Assembly (NCBI GenBank): GCA_002336115.1
Contig: DDEN01000041.1
Coordinates: 383,395-447,394 of the forward strand
Direction of reading: 5' to 3'
DNA length: 64,000 nt
Source: Chitinophagaceae bacterium UBA1953
Lineage (GTDB): Bacteria > Bacteroidota > Bacteroidia > Chitinophagales > Chitinophagaceae
Position 1 is the stretch's first letter. Every line of letters starts with the position of its first letter. The position numbers and the translations under genes were made by a program. The notes beneath the pieces were generated by a model, which was given only the letters and a program-made list of their open reading frames with translations, was not told the DNA's origin and did no database searches. Below are positions 55,947-64,000 of the stretch, one piece after another.

Positions 55947-57026
55947 TTAAAGCGGGTATGGGCTGTATGGCGCAATGGGCGTTAAATTATAATCCGACCT
56001 CTCATCTTTTACCGGGGCTTTAATATCAAAAGTCATTATAAAATGTCCATTGGCTTTTTGTGTAACCGATTTTATAAGTATGATACCAAAAGCTTCATTC
56101 AGAACCACAGATGTTGCAGTAGGATGTGAACGGTATCCCCAGCCAACCATAAATCCTTTGTTAATTGATGCATTGGCTGTAAATACATCGGTAACACGAC
56201 GGTCGCCGCCAACAAAATTGTAATTGTTACCACCAACTGAATTATACGCCTGTATTGAATCATTCAAATACTTTGTCAATTGAACATCATTTGTAATTGA
56301 GTTAAACACCTGTGGCACAAGTGAACTTCGTGTTGAAGTAAAATATGTGTAGCTGAGATTTGTAAATCCGGTCAATGCAGTTTTTGAAGAGTTATAATAA
56401 TCTGTGCTTGCGCCATAAGCATGTGGTGCAATAAAGCGGGCACCACCACTCATGCTGATAATGATAAAATCAATCCTGCTTTGCTTTTGCAATGCTGTGG
56501 CTCTCCCGAAAACAGGTGTGGGTTCATAAAATGAAAAGAAATTGGTATTATCATCAGGGTCTGTTGACATCACCACATCGGTAAGTGTTTTTACAGCAGA
56601 TGTTGAAGGATTAATGTTCTTAATGTTAACGCTCTTAGAACTCATTCTGCCAGCTTTATCATAAATAATTACAACAACAGACTGAAGCCCGAGGCGAACA
56701 GGTACATTAATTGTGGTATCAACAGTTTTACCTGTAAACGGAATAGAAATTAAAGGGCTCTGCACTAAAAGAACAGCATTTGTTCCTGAAGCACGGTTAT
56801 TAACCACTTTATATCCGGCGCTTGCTATACCAGAATCGCAGGGGCTGGTAAATTTAACAGGTATTGTAAGTGTTGAATTTTCATCCAACGATTCATACGT
56901 TTCAGTTGCGCCCACATTAATAGGCGTCATTGGAAGTGTTTCCGGTTCAAATTTTTTGCAGGAAATGAAAACGGCTGTTGCTGCAATGAATAAAATTATA
57001 TAAGAGAGACGATTATTTTTTTTCAT
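55947..57026 (-). CDS. Lipoprotein in surface glycan-binding position, unknown family
   Basis: This 359-residue lipoprotein (signal ending VFISC, Cys23) directly follows susC and susD, the place where SusE/SusF-type surface glycan-binding proteins are encoded. It appears to have N-terminal beta-sandwich domains (about 35-145, LTIPVKFTSPCDSG and INVPVRLGLQSVVVIIYDKAG) and a C-terminal unit of about 200 residues with FSFYEPTPVFGRAT and INKGFMVGWGYRS. I do not recognise a catalytic motif or a named family. A role in capturing the target glycan is inferred only from position and export. The gap to susD is 42 nt. Confidence 0.75.
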   Translation of the reverse strand: MKKNNRLSYIILFIAATAVFISCKKFEPETLPMTPINVGATETYESLDENSTLTIPVKFTSPCDSGIASAGYKVVNNRASGTNAVLLVQSPLISIPFTGKTVDTTINVPVRLGLQSVVVIIYDKAGRMSSKSVNIKNINPSTSAVKTLTDVVMSTDPDDNTNFFSFYEPTPVFGRATALQKQSRIDFIIISMSGGARFIAPHAYGASTDYYNSSKTALTGFTNLSYTYFTSTRSSLVPQVFNSITNDVQLTKYLNDSIQAYNSVGGNNYNFVGGDRRVTDVFTANASINKGFMVGWGYRSHPTATSVVLNEAFGIILIKSVTQKANGHFIMTFDIKAPVKDERSDYNLTPIAPYSPYPL

Positions 57027-57068
57027 GTTGCAAATAATTTATTATTTGAAATCTTTTTTATTTCCCGT

Positions 57069-58817
57069 TTAGTTTTGCGGGAACACTTTGAGGTAATTTG
57101 CATCAATTACTGATTGCGGAATGGGGAACAGGTTATTTTTTAAAGTACAGTTATCAATTGTACTCGCACATAACGGATACCCAAAACGTTTGGTGCGGCT
57201 GTTATACATTTTAAGCCTGCAAAGTGTAAGAGTGCGTAGTTCTTCGCCATAAAGTTCTCTGCCTCTTTCATCTAAAATATAATCTATATCTACATTAGCT
57301 GCAGATACAGGTGTTGCATGAGAGCGTGCCCGTACTACATTAATATCAGCCGCAGCATTAGCTAAATCTCCAAACTTCATATAGGCTTCTGCTCTCAGCA
57401 AATAAGTTTCAGCTAAACGGGCTACATAGTAATCCTGAACAAATGAGTTACTAGGATCGGTTGTATAATGCCATTCTGAGCCCATTTTTATTACTCTTGG
57501 GTACCACCGGCTCATCGTATCTTCACGTGTTACCAACCATTCTTTTCTTATTGTATCGCCAGGATGCAACTGAACTGTAATTGTAGATCCATTTGCCAGT
57601 GTTATAACCTGTGGTGCTGTTGGCCAGTTACGGGTAGGATCGGGCAAATTCTGGTAAGTTTTATCGGGGTTAGGAACTTTTAATACCCGGTTAATGTTCC
57701 ATTCAGCATTGCGTGTGTCCTCAGGGCCTGATTTATCCCACAGATCATAAATGAAATAACTGGTGGGTCTTACCCAGGCTACTCCACGACCCATCCAGTC
57801 GTAAGCAACACCTGTATAACCAAACTTGGTATATCCCCAGAATGCAGGCCAGAACATTCTTTCCTGGTCGCTGCGTGTGCTTAAACCTGATGGTAATCCA
57901 CCTGTTTTAAACTTATCAAGGTGAATGATAAAAATGGATTCTTTATTTCCACCCTGGTAACTAAAGTTTGTTGTACCATCATCTTTCGTCATCTGGAATA
58001 AATCCCAGAAAGCATCTTTACCTGCAACTGTTGAGCGGTAACCAAAACGGCTTGTCATTAAAGAATATGTGCCGCTGTTAATTACCTTACCTGCAGCATC
58101 AATTGCCTTTTGATATAAAGTTTTATCTGTCCCACCTTGTTCATCGGCCAGTGCTATATACATTTCTGAAAGAAAATGATAGGCTGCACCACTAACCAGT
58201 TTACCTACTTCACTTCTTGTAGCCGGAAGGTTTTCTGCAGCGAACTTAAAGTCATCAACACATTGCTGGTATATTTTTGTCCTTGGGTCTCTGCTGTATC
58301 CCAGGTTGGGAACAGTAACAGGTTCGGTAATCAGTGGCATATCACCCCACATTTCAGCAAGAAAACGATATGCCCATGCCCTGAAGAAACGTGCTTCGGC
58401 CTGTATTTGCAGTTTTTCTGCATCACTGGCCCATTTCACTTCAGGGTTTCCTGATTGTTTCAGAATGTTGTTGGCGTTATTAATCATTATGTACTGGCGG
58501 TTAAATAAATCCGCAAGCCAACTGGCATTACTATTCAGGTATGAATAATTAGTCCATACATTTTGCTCATTCTGACTGAAATTAATATCTGCTCCGCTAC
58601 CAAATTGTATTGTTCGTGTATCACCATCTGTTGAAATATAATTCTCTCTTAAAAGAGAATACAAATAGTTTAATCCGGTTCGGAACTGAGCCGCATTTAA
58701 GAATGCATTATCAATAGTTAAAAAGTCGCCAGGTTGTTCACGCAGAAAGGCATCTTTTTTACAGCCAACAAAAAGCAAACTTGTTATGAGTATGAGAAGT
58801 GATAATATTTTTTTCAT
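57069..58817 (-). CDS. SusD-like glycan-binding lipoprotein (second locus)
   Basis: This is the partner of the SusC at 58847-62005. The signal ends LFVGC with Cys19. The SusD pattern is clear: QYIMINNANNILKQSG, AEARFFRAWAYRFLAEMWGDMPLI, YVARLAETYLLRAEAYMKFGD, VRARSHATPVSAANVDIDYILDERGREL and the closing PIPQSVIDAN. Length 582 is normal. It lies 29 nt after susC. The ligand is unknown; the neighbouring enzymes point to an alpha-mannose/alpha-galactose glycan. Confidence 0.95.
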   Translation of the reverse strand: MKKILSLLILITSLLFVGCKKDAFLREQPGDFLTIDNAFLNAAQFRTGLNYLYSLLRENYISTDGDTRTIQFGSGADINFSQNEQNVWTNYSYLNSNASWLADLFNRQYIMINNANNILKQSGNPEVKWASDAEKLQIQAEARFFRAWAYRFLAEMWGDMPLITEPVTVPNLGYSRDPRTKIYQQCVDDFKFAAENLPATRSEVGKLVSGAAYHFLSEMYIALADEQGGTDKTLYQKAIDAAGKVINSGTYSLMTSRFGYRSTVAGKDAFWDLFQMTKDDGTTNFSYQGGNKESIFIIHLDKFKTGGLPSGLSTRSDQERMFWPAFWGYTKFGYTGVAYDWMGRGVAWVRPTSYFIYDLWDKSGPEDTRNAEWNINRVLKVPNPDKTYQNLPDPTRNWPTAPQVITLANGSTITVQLHPGDTIRKEWLVTREDTMSRWYPRVIKMGSEWHYTTDPSNSFVQDYYVARLAETYLLRAEAYMKFGDLANAAADINVVRARSHATPVSAANVDIDYILDERGRELYGEELRTLTLCRLKMYNSRTKRFGYPLCASTIDNCTLKNNLFPIPQSVIDANYLKVFPQN

Positions 58818-58846
58818 TTCTGAAGTTTTAATCGTTTTTACTGGTG

Positions 58847-61800
58847 TTAAAAACTTACGTTTATTCCAAAAGTGAATATTTTAAAAACAGGATAGCTGCT
58901 TACTCCGGCAAACGTTGTACCTGATTCAGGATCCAATCCTTCCCATGATGAGAAGGTTAACAGGTTTTTCCCGGAAACATATACCCGCATAGTTGAAATG
59001 CGCATTTTGTCTAAAACAGTTTGAGGAATTGTATATGATAATGCTATATCCTGTAATCTTAAAAACTCACGGGAATGAGGGAACCCATAGTTATACGCAG
59101 AATTGTTATAATTAACCCTGGTAATTGTATTTGATGGATTGGTTGGTGTCCAGTAAGCTTTGTTAAGCCAGTTAGCTGCTGTACCACCGTAAAGTGCATT
59201 TGGATAATAAGGATAAGAATTATTACCAATGTACCAGTTATCCTTCCCGCCACCTGCAACATAATTTAAGAGAAAATAAAGCTCAACTCCTTTGTACCCA
59301 AGAGTATTGGAAAGGGTCATTGTATAATTAGGCTTATCGTATCCAACAATTGTACGGTCATTTGCATCAATTTTACCATCGTTGTTTAAATCTCTGAATT
59401 TAATATCGCCGGGAACTCCTCCATACACAGCAATAAATTCAGCATCAGTTTTCTGAATAATGCCGTCCATTACATACGTATAGTTTGCACCGAGTGATTT
59501 GCCTATGAAACGGGAGTTAGCAACATCATCATCCTCTTTGCTATCCTTATTTGCATCTAATCCATACAGGCTTACAATCTTGTTTCTGTTAAGCCAGAAA
59601 TTGAAACCTGTATTCCATGAAAAATCACGGGTGGCATAAGTTTTTAAGTTTAACTGCAATTCAATCCCTTTGTTATTAACTTTTCCAATATTGTCTAATA
59701 CTGTTGAAAACCCATTTATGATAGGGATAGCTCTTGTAAGCAACAGATTAGTGGTATTGGAATTATAAACGTTAACCGACCCGCTTAATTTATTTCTAAA
59801 TATTCCAAAATCAAGCCCGAGGTTAAGTGCTGTGGTTTTTTCCCAGTCAAGATTTTTATTAGCAAGATTATTTACAAAAACCACTTTTTGTGTTGTGCCA
59901 CCAATTAAGATAGTGCTGCCTGAGTTTATACTTGGGAAAGTCTGATAAGCGCCAATGGAAGGGTTACCATTTTCACCAAAAGAAACCCTTAGTTTGAGAT
60001 TATCAATAAAACCATAATTGTTTTTTACATAGGGTTCTTCACTTATTGTCCAAGCAACAGCGCCTGCACGGAATATTCCGTATTTATGTCCTTCAGCATA
60101 ACCTGAATAACCATCCTGCCTGATGGAAAAACTTGCATAATACCTGTTTTTGAAAATATAGTTAAGCCTTGCAAGTGAAGCCATTTGATGTAACTGACCA
60201 AAATCTGAATTAACTGTATAGTTTGCAGAGTTACCAAGTTCAAGTGAATTATAACCAAGTACACTTGTACCTGTACCTGAAAAATCTTTGGCAGTAATGC
60301 TCATGCTTGTGGTTCTCTGACTTTGTTCTTCTTCAAGTAATGTAAGATCGAACGAATGATTATTGATGTTTTTTCTATAATTAATCAAGTGATTCAGATA
60401 CCAGTCGGTTCTGCTTGTGTTTGATTTGTTTCCATTTGCATCAACGAGATGGGTAGTAAGATCAGACAGCTCACTCAGCAACATTGTATTGATGAACATG
60501 TTTTCATGTTGAAAATTAGCAGAGTGCCCTTCCCAACGATTTATGGAATAATTAAAAGTATAAGACAGCCCTTTTACCATGGGTACATCAATACGTGCAA
60601 AAGAAATACTGCGATAATTCTGATTACGGTCTTCATTATCCTGCTGCGTAACCCACAATCCGTTTGTTGTAGTTGTTTGTCCCTGCGGATAACGTTCTAT
60701 CTGGTTGGGGAAGTTTTCAAAGCCGGGAGAAATAGTACCTCTGTCATGAACATATTTGAACCCATAGGGGCTTGCTATAGTACCACTTGACAAATCTGCA
60801 CTAATACCATCTGCATTTTTGTCTATTGCACTTACAGTAATACCAGTTTTAAGCCAGTCGGTAATACGGGTTTCCAGTTTAGCCAGGAAAGTGTATTTGT
60901 GAAATTTATCTCCTACAACAATCCCGTCCTGATTCATGTAGTTTCCGGAAACATAATAGTTTAAACGGTTAGTAGCTCCCGAAACACTAAGGTTATAATT
61001 CTGAAAAGGTGCAACCTGCGTTACTTCACGAAACCAATCAACTGTAATGCCTTTGTTATAAGCTTCCAGTTCATAAGGCCAGAGGTTTGTATTTATATCA
61101 TACACGCCGTTAGGGTTATCGGCATAAAAGCGGTCTTTCCGCAATTGGATATATCCCTCTGGGCTTAGCATCTCAGGTCTGTTAGTGTATGTCTGGAAAC
61201 CTCCGGTAAGAGACAATTGAATTGTAGGTTTCTCTGTTTTGCCTCGTTTTGTAGTTACCATAATTACTCCATTTGCTGCAAGCGACCCGTAAATAGCAGT
61301 TGCACTTGCATCCTTCAATACATCCACACTGGCTATATCAGCAGGATTCAGTTCATTAAAGCTGCCTATATATATAGCTCCATCCAAAACCACCAATGGA
61401 TTCTTATTTGCAGAGATTGAATTCTGTCCACGTACAGAAATACCTGGATTACCGCCCGCATTTGTAACTGCACCTATATTAAATCCGGGCATTGAACCTT
61501 TCAACGCATCAAGCAGATTTACATTAGGTAAAACTGCAAGAGGAGAATTTTCAAGTTTAATAGATGTAATTGCACCTGTAAGATCTTTCTTCTTCAATGT
61601 ACCATATCCAACCACCACAACATCATTAAGTGTTTGAGAAGAGACAGACATTACAACTGTTACATCACTGCTTCCCGTAACAGGTATTTCGGAGGTGCTA
61701 TAACCAATAAAATCAACAACAAGTTTATCTCCCACAGAGGCCCTGATGTTGAACAAACCACCGGCACCTGTAATTGTACCCCCTGGTTTTCCTGCAATAG

Positions 61801-62005
61801 TTACGGATGCCCCAACAAGCGGAGAAAGTGTTCCCTTTTCAACTACTTTACCATGAACTGTAATTTGCTGCGCATACAAATTGCAGGAAATAATCAGCGT
61901 AGCTGTAAAAAGAAATACAAACTTTTTAGCAGAAAGCATTTGTTCACCGAAAAAATATTTAATGCCGACAGCATTAAAAAAAACGGAGTTGAAAGACTTC
62001 ATCAT
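58847..62005 (-). CDS. SusC-like TonB-dependent transporter (second locus)
   Basis: This outer-membrane importer for oligosaccharides has a carboxypeptidase-regulatory-like N-terminal domain (ITVHGKVVEKGTLSPLVGAS), the VVVGYGTLKKKDLTGAITS segment, a plug with DVLKDASATAIYGSLAANGVI and a barrel ending FGINVSF. Two starts are possible. The ATG at 62005 gives a 22-residue extension before the signal. The ATG at 61939 begins directly with MLSAKKFVFLFTATLIISCNLYAQ-type signal sequence. I keep the longer form because N-terminal extensions are common in this family. It heads the locus, with a 362-nt gap upstream holding a palindrome and a candidate promoter. Confidence 0.94.
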   Translation of the reverse strand: MMKSFNSVFFNAVGIKYFFGEQMLSAKKFVFLFTATLIISCNLYAQQITVHGKVVEKGTLSPLVGASVTIAGKPGGTITGAGGLFNIRASVGDKLVVDFIGYSTSEIPVTGSSDVTVVMSVSSQTLNDVVVVGYGTLKKKDLTGAITSIKLENSPLAVLPNVNLLDALKGSMPGFNIGAVTNAGGNPGISVRGQNSISANKNPLVVLDGAIYIGSFNELNPADIASVDVLKDASATAIYGSLAANGVIMVTTKRGKTEKPTIQLSLTGGFQTYTNRPEMLSPEGYIQLRKDRFYADNPNGVYDINTNLWPYELEAYNKGITVDWFREVTQVAPFQNYNLSVSGATNRLNYYVSGNYMNQDGIVVGDKFHKYTFLAKLETRITDWLKTGITVSAIDKNADGISADLSSGTIASPYGFKYVHDRGTISPGFENFPNQIERYPQGQTTTTNGLWVTQQDNEDRNQNYRSISFARIDVPMVKGLSYTFNYSINRWEGHSANFQHENMFINTMLLSELSDLTTHLVDANGNKSNTSRTDWYLNHLINYRKNINNHSFDLTLLEEEQSQRTTSMSITAKDFSGTGTSVLGYNSLELGNSANYTVNSDFGQLHQMASLARLNYIFKNRYYASFSIRQDGYSGYAEGHKYGIFRAGAVAWTISEEPYVKNNYGFIDNLKLRVSFGENGNPSIGAYQTFPSINSGSTILIGGTTQKVVFVNNLANKNLDWEKTTALNLGLDFGIFRNKLSGSVNVYNSNTTNLLLTRAIPIINGFSTVLDNIGKVNNKGIELQLNLKTYATRDFSWNTGFNFWLNRNKIVSLYGLDANKDSKEDDDVANSRFIGKSLGANYTYVMDGIIQKTDAEFIAVYGGVPGDIKFRDLNNDGKIDANDRTIVGYDKPNYTMTLSNTLGYKGVELYFLLNYVAGGGKDNWYIGNNSYPYYPNALYGGTAANWLNKAYWTPTNPSNTITRVNYNNSAYNYGFPHSREFLRLQDIALSYTIPQTVLDKMRISTMRVYVSGKNLLTFSSWEGLDPESGTTFAGVSSYPVFKIFTFGINVSF

Positions 62006-62135
62006 TTCAGCAAGTTTTGATTGATCAACCGTTAACTCTTAAAATTCCTGTAAGAAAAATAATTTAATTATATAACAGCCAATCGTTAATTAAGAAATCG
62101 TTTTTTGTATTATGAATTCTGTTACAATACGTTAA

Positions 62136-62143
62136 CAAAAATA
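62136..62143 (-). promoter_or_regulatory. Candidate -7 element for the second susC
   Basis: Minus-strand TATTTTTG matches TAnnTTTG exactly. The expected -33 TTTG is replaced by ATTT at the right spacing (20 nt). Activator-dependent promoters often have poor -33 boxes, which would fit the palindrome lying about 55-70 nt further upstream. Confidence 0.25.
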
Positions 62144-62197
62144 TTCCCGAAACAGATTACAGGAAATGGCTTTAATAACTTAAATGATGGATAATAC

Positions 62198-62214
62198 TAC
62201 GATTTAAAATCGTA
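62198..62214. promoter_or_regulatory. Perfect 17-nt palindrome, possible regulator site
   Basis: TACGATTTAAAATCGTA consists of two exact 8-nt arms around one central base. It differs from the LacI-type operators of the xylan locus, so it would bind another protein. Its place upstream of the candidate promoter suits an activator. As an RNA hairpin it would be weak because of the one-base loop. Confidence 0.4.
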
Positions 62215-62367
62215 CATAAATAAATATTCGCTGTACTAAATCAAAAAAAAGGTGAAAATATTACTAATGCAGCCAGGCAAACTTATTGGGTTTGTTTTAA
62301 TAAATTAAAAGTTGAAGAAAGTACACAATAAAAAAACAAAATCAGGCAAATGATTTTTACAGTTATT

Positions 62368-64000
62368 TTAGTTTATGATGTTGTAAACTAATTTATTACT
62401 ATTCTGAAAACCGATGAATGATGGTGGAGCATCTTCCTTTTTACTTCCCCATGATTCATTTGGAATACTACCCATAATAAATTCAAGCTTCCCCCCTTTT
62501 TTCAGATCATTGTGGTAAAACCATGGCTTATTGAGAATTGTTCCATTCAGTTTTGCTGACTGTATATATTTATTATCAGCAGAACTACCTTTTGCGATAA
62601 TGGCAAAGATTCTGTTGCCGGGCAATCTGATTTCTATTTTTTCAAAAACAGGACTACCTATGTTATACACAGGAACAGCAGGTGTTACGGGAAAAAAACC
62701 CATCATTGAAAAAACCACAAACGAAGTCATCCCACCACCATCCTCATCACCGGGTATTCCAAATAAATTATCTGTAAACCATGTATCAAGCAACATTCGT
62801 ATCCGCTTTTGAGTTTTCCAAGGCGAACCTAAATAATTGTACAGATAAGGAATATGAAAACTCGGTTCATTACCCATAACAAACTGACCTACCAATCCAG
62901 TTGCATCAGGGAACGTATGCCAATATTCATACTTACTCCTTCCAATATTTTCTTCAAAAAGATTATCAAGTTTTTCTTCCGCCGACTTATAGCCACCCAT
63001 AAGCTGAAAGAGTCCCATCAAATCATGTTTTACATGCCAGTTGTAAGTGTACACATTATTTTCAGTAGTATAATCTCTCCCCCCCTGGCCACCGGAAATT
63101 TTTGGATCAAAAGATTCAATCCATCTGCCTGAAGAATCTTTTGGCCACATAAACCCTTTATCAACCCTGAAAACATTTTTATAGTTTGAAGCTCTTTTTA
63201 AAAATAATTCTTTTTTTTCGGCATCTTTAAGCTCATTCGCAAGCTGGGCAATACACCAATCATCAAGACTGTTTTCCAATGTGACAGAAACAGCCTGTCG
63301 TTTTTCAAACGGATGGACATCTTTCACCCATTCTTTTTCACCTGGCCATAGAGCAGGCATATATCCATGCTCATTATAAAAACTGTCAAGCACAGTTGAG
63401 GCTCCGTTACGCCAAGGAAGTAAAGTAGCCTGTAAAGAATTCTTACATAATCCTTCATAAGCTTTTGCTATATCAAAATTAGTAATGCCTTTAAACCATG
63501 CATCTGCTATCCAGGCTGCAGCATGATTACCAGTCATACATGGATTGTCGCCAAATAACAATGCAAATGAAGGCATCCATCCGCTTTGTTCATACATTTT
63601 GATATATGATCGTATTTTATTTAGCTCAGTACCCGGGTTTAATATTGTCTGTAATGGCTCGAGTGCTATATATGTATCCCATAGCCAGTTATCAACATAA
63701 AATGGTTCAGCAGAATTATGAACGCTATTATCGTAAGCACTATAATAACGTCCATATTCATTAATATCAATCATCCGTTCATAACAACGATAAAGAGATG
63801 TGTAAAAGACTTTCTTTTGTTCGATGGTTCCACCTGTTACATTTATTTGCGACAATACTTTATCCCACGCATTGAAAGCTGCTCTTTCTGCCTGCCCAAA
63901 CGTAACAAGTTTTTTCTCGTTATAAAGATTTTCCTTTGCCTGTTCCAAACTAATAAAAGAAATTCCATATCGAAAATCAACCTTAGATACATTGTCACTA
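62368..64000 (-). CDS. GH92 exo-alpha-mannosidase, truncated by window edge
   Basis: The frame is open to the last base of the window; the codons before 63948 read SKVDFRYGISFISLEQA, typical GH92 sequence, so the true start lies outside. Visible signatures are YEQSGWMPSFALLFGDNPC, the acid region TENNVYTYNWHVKHD, GNEPSFHIPYLYNYLG and the base region GDEDGGGMTSFVVFSMMGFFP. This NEPSFHIPYLYN loop differs from the other two copies. It lies 362 nt before susC in the same direction, so it is either the end of an upstream unit or part of the same extended locus. Confidence 0.93.
   Translation of the reverse strand, partial: SDNVSKVDFRYGISFISLEQAKENLYNEKKLVTFGQAERAAFNAWDKVLSQINVTGGTIEQKKVFYTSLYRCYERMIDINEYGRYYSAYDNSVHNSAEPFYVDNWLWDTYIALEPLQTILNPGTELNKIRSYIKMYEQSGWMPSFALLFGDNPCMTGNHAAAWIADAWFKGITNFDIAKAYEGLCKNSLQATLLPWRNGASTVLDSFYNEHGYMPALWPGEKEWVKDVHPFEKRQAVSVTLENSLDDWCIAQLANELKDAEKKELFLKRASNYKNVFRVDKGFMWPKDSSGRWIESFDPKISGGQGGRDYTTENNVYTYNWHVKHDLMGLFQLMGGYKSAEEKLDNLFEENIGRSKYEYWHTFPDATGLVGQFVMGNEPSFHIPYLYNYLGSPWKTQKRIRMLLDTWFTDNLFGIPGDEDGGGMTSFVVFSMMGFFPVTPAVPVYNIGSPVFEKIEIRLPGNRIFAIIAKGSSADNKYIQSAKLNGTILNKPWFYHNDLKKGGKLEFIMGSIPNESWGSKKEDAPPSFIGFQNSNKLVYNIIN

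Larger units (their letters stand above)
62006..62367 (-). other. Intergenic region upstream of the second susC
   Basis: This 362-nt gene-free stretch separates the upstream GH92 stop from susC. It is very AT-rich. It holds the perfect palindrome at 62198-62214 and a -7-like TATTTTTG on the minus strand (62143-62136) with only a weak ATTT as -33 box 20 nt before it. A second TAnnTTTG match on the minus strand, TAAGTTTG (62285-62278), lacks a -33 partner. No clear terminator for GH92 is seen. Confidence 0.5.

Noticed and set aside
62278..62285. TAAGTTTG on the minus strand as the second susC promoter
   Set aside because: It fits the -7 consensus, but no TTG lies at the needed 19-21 nt upstream; the site at 62136-62143 is no worse and closer to the gene.
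1..64000. Mobile elements, CRISPR arrays, prophage, tRNA or rRNA genes
   Set aside because: I saw no transposase, integrase or phage proteins, no regularly spaced repeat-spacer arrays and no RNA gene signatures on either strand.

Overview
The window is AT-rich DNA from a member of the Bacteroidota, most likely of the Chitinophagaceae/Sphingobacteriia type. The evidence is two susC/susD pairs, many lipoprotein and Sec signal peptides on glycan enzymes, LacI proteins of the type carrying the FASxLR hinge, and a Bacteroidota-type promoter. It consists almost entirely of two neighbouring polysaccharide utilisation loci (PULs). No rRNA, tRNA, CRISPR array, transposase or phage gene was found.

Region 1 (1-27639) is a glucuronoxylan/arabinoxylan PUL with two divergent arms. 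The minus arm (6847 to 34) is susC, susD and a surface GH10 endo-xylanase lipoprotein that carries an inserted carbohydrate-binding module. The plus arm (7544 to 27639) starts with two overlapping LacI-type regulators. It continues with a GH67 alpha-glucuronidase, a sialate-esterase-type acetyl esterase, GH43, a 95-residue orphan, GH115 glucuronidase, a second GH10, a GPH-family xyloside symporter, a cytoplasmic GH43, another GH43, a GH3 beta-xylosidase and a CE4-type deacetylase. Together these cut the backbone, remove acetyl, (methyl)glucuronosyl and arabinosyl groups, import oligomers and finish them to xylose. Two exact copies of a 17-bp LacI-type operator lie in opposite orientation between the arms (7262-7278 and 7470-7486), which suggests that both arms are repressed together.

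Region 2 (27758-64000, all minus strand) is a long, unusual PUL. After a truncated GH92 at the window edge come susC, susD, a lipoprotein in the position of a surface glycan-binding protein, GH92, GH31, GH27 with an NPCBM domain, GH36 and galM. An internal promoter at 45942-45972 then precedes an MFS sugar porter, a DUF5107-TPR protein, a BNR_4 propeller protein, GH88, PL8, an EEP-fold phosphatase-like lipoprotein, GH89, GH125, a Tat-exported clan GH-D enzyme and a further GH92. This set combines alpha-mannosidases, alpha-galactosidases, an alpha-N-acetylglucosaminidase and a uronic-acid lyase/unsaturated-glucuronidase pathway. There are no sulfatases, no endo-mannanase of a known family, and no regulator inside the window. 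I infer an acidic alpha-mannose/alpha-galactose heteroglycan, such as a decorated fungal mannan, a plant glucuronomannan-type gum or a bacterial exopolysaccharide. The combination matches no standard PUL I know.

The two loci converge at about 27640-27757, where a hairpin may end both transcripts. Regulatory structures include an intra-operon set of mutually exclusive hairpins (55803-55839) and a perfect 17-nt palindrome upstream of the second susC (62198-62214). Two intergenic repeats with a 9-nt period occur in region 1.
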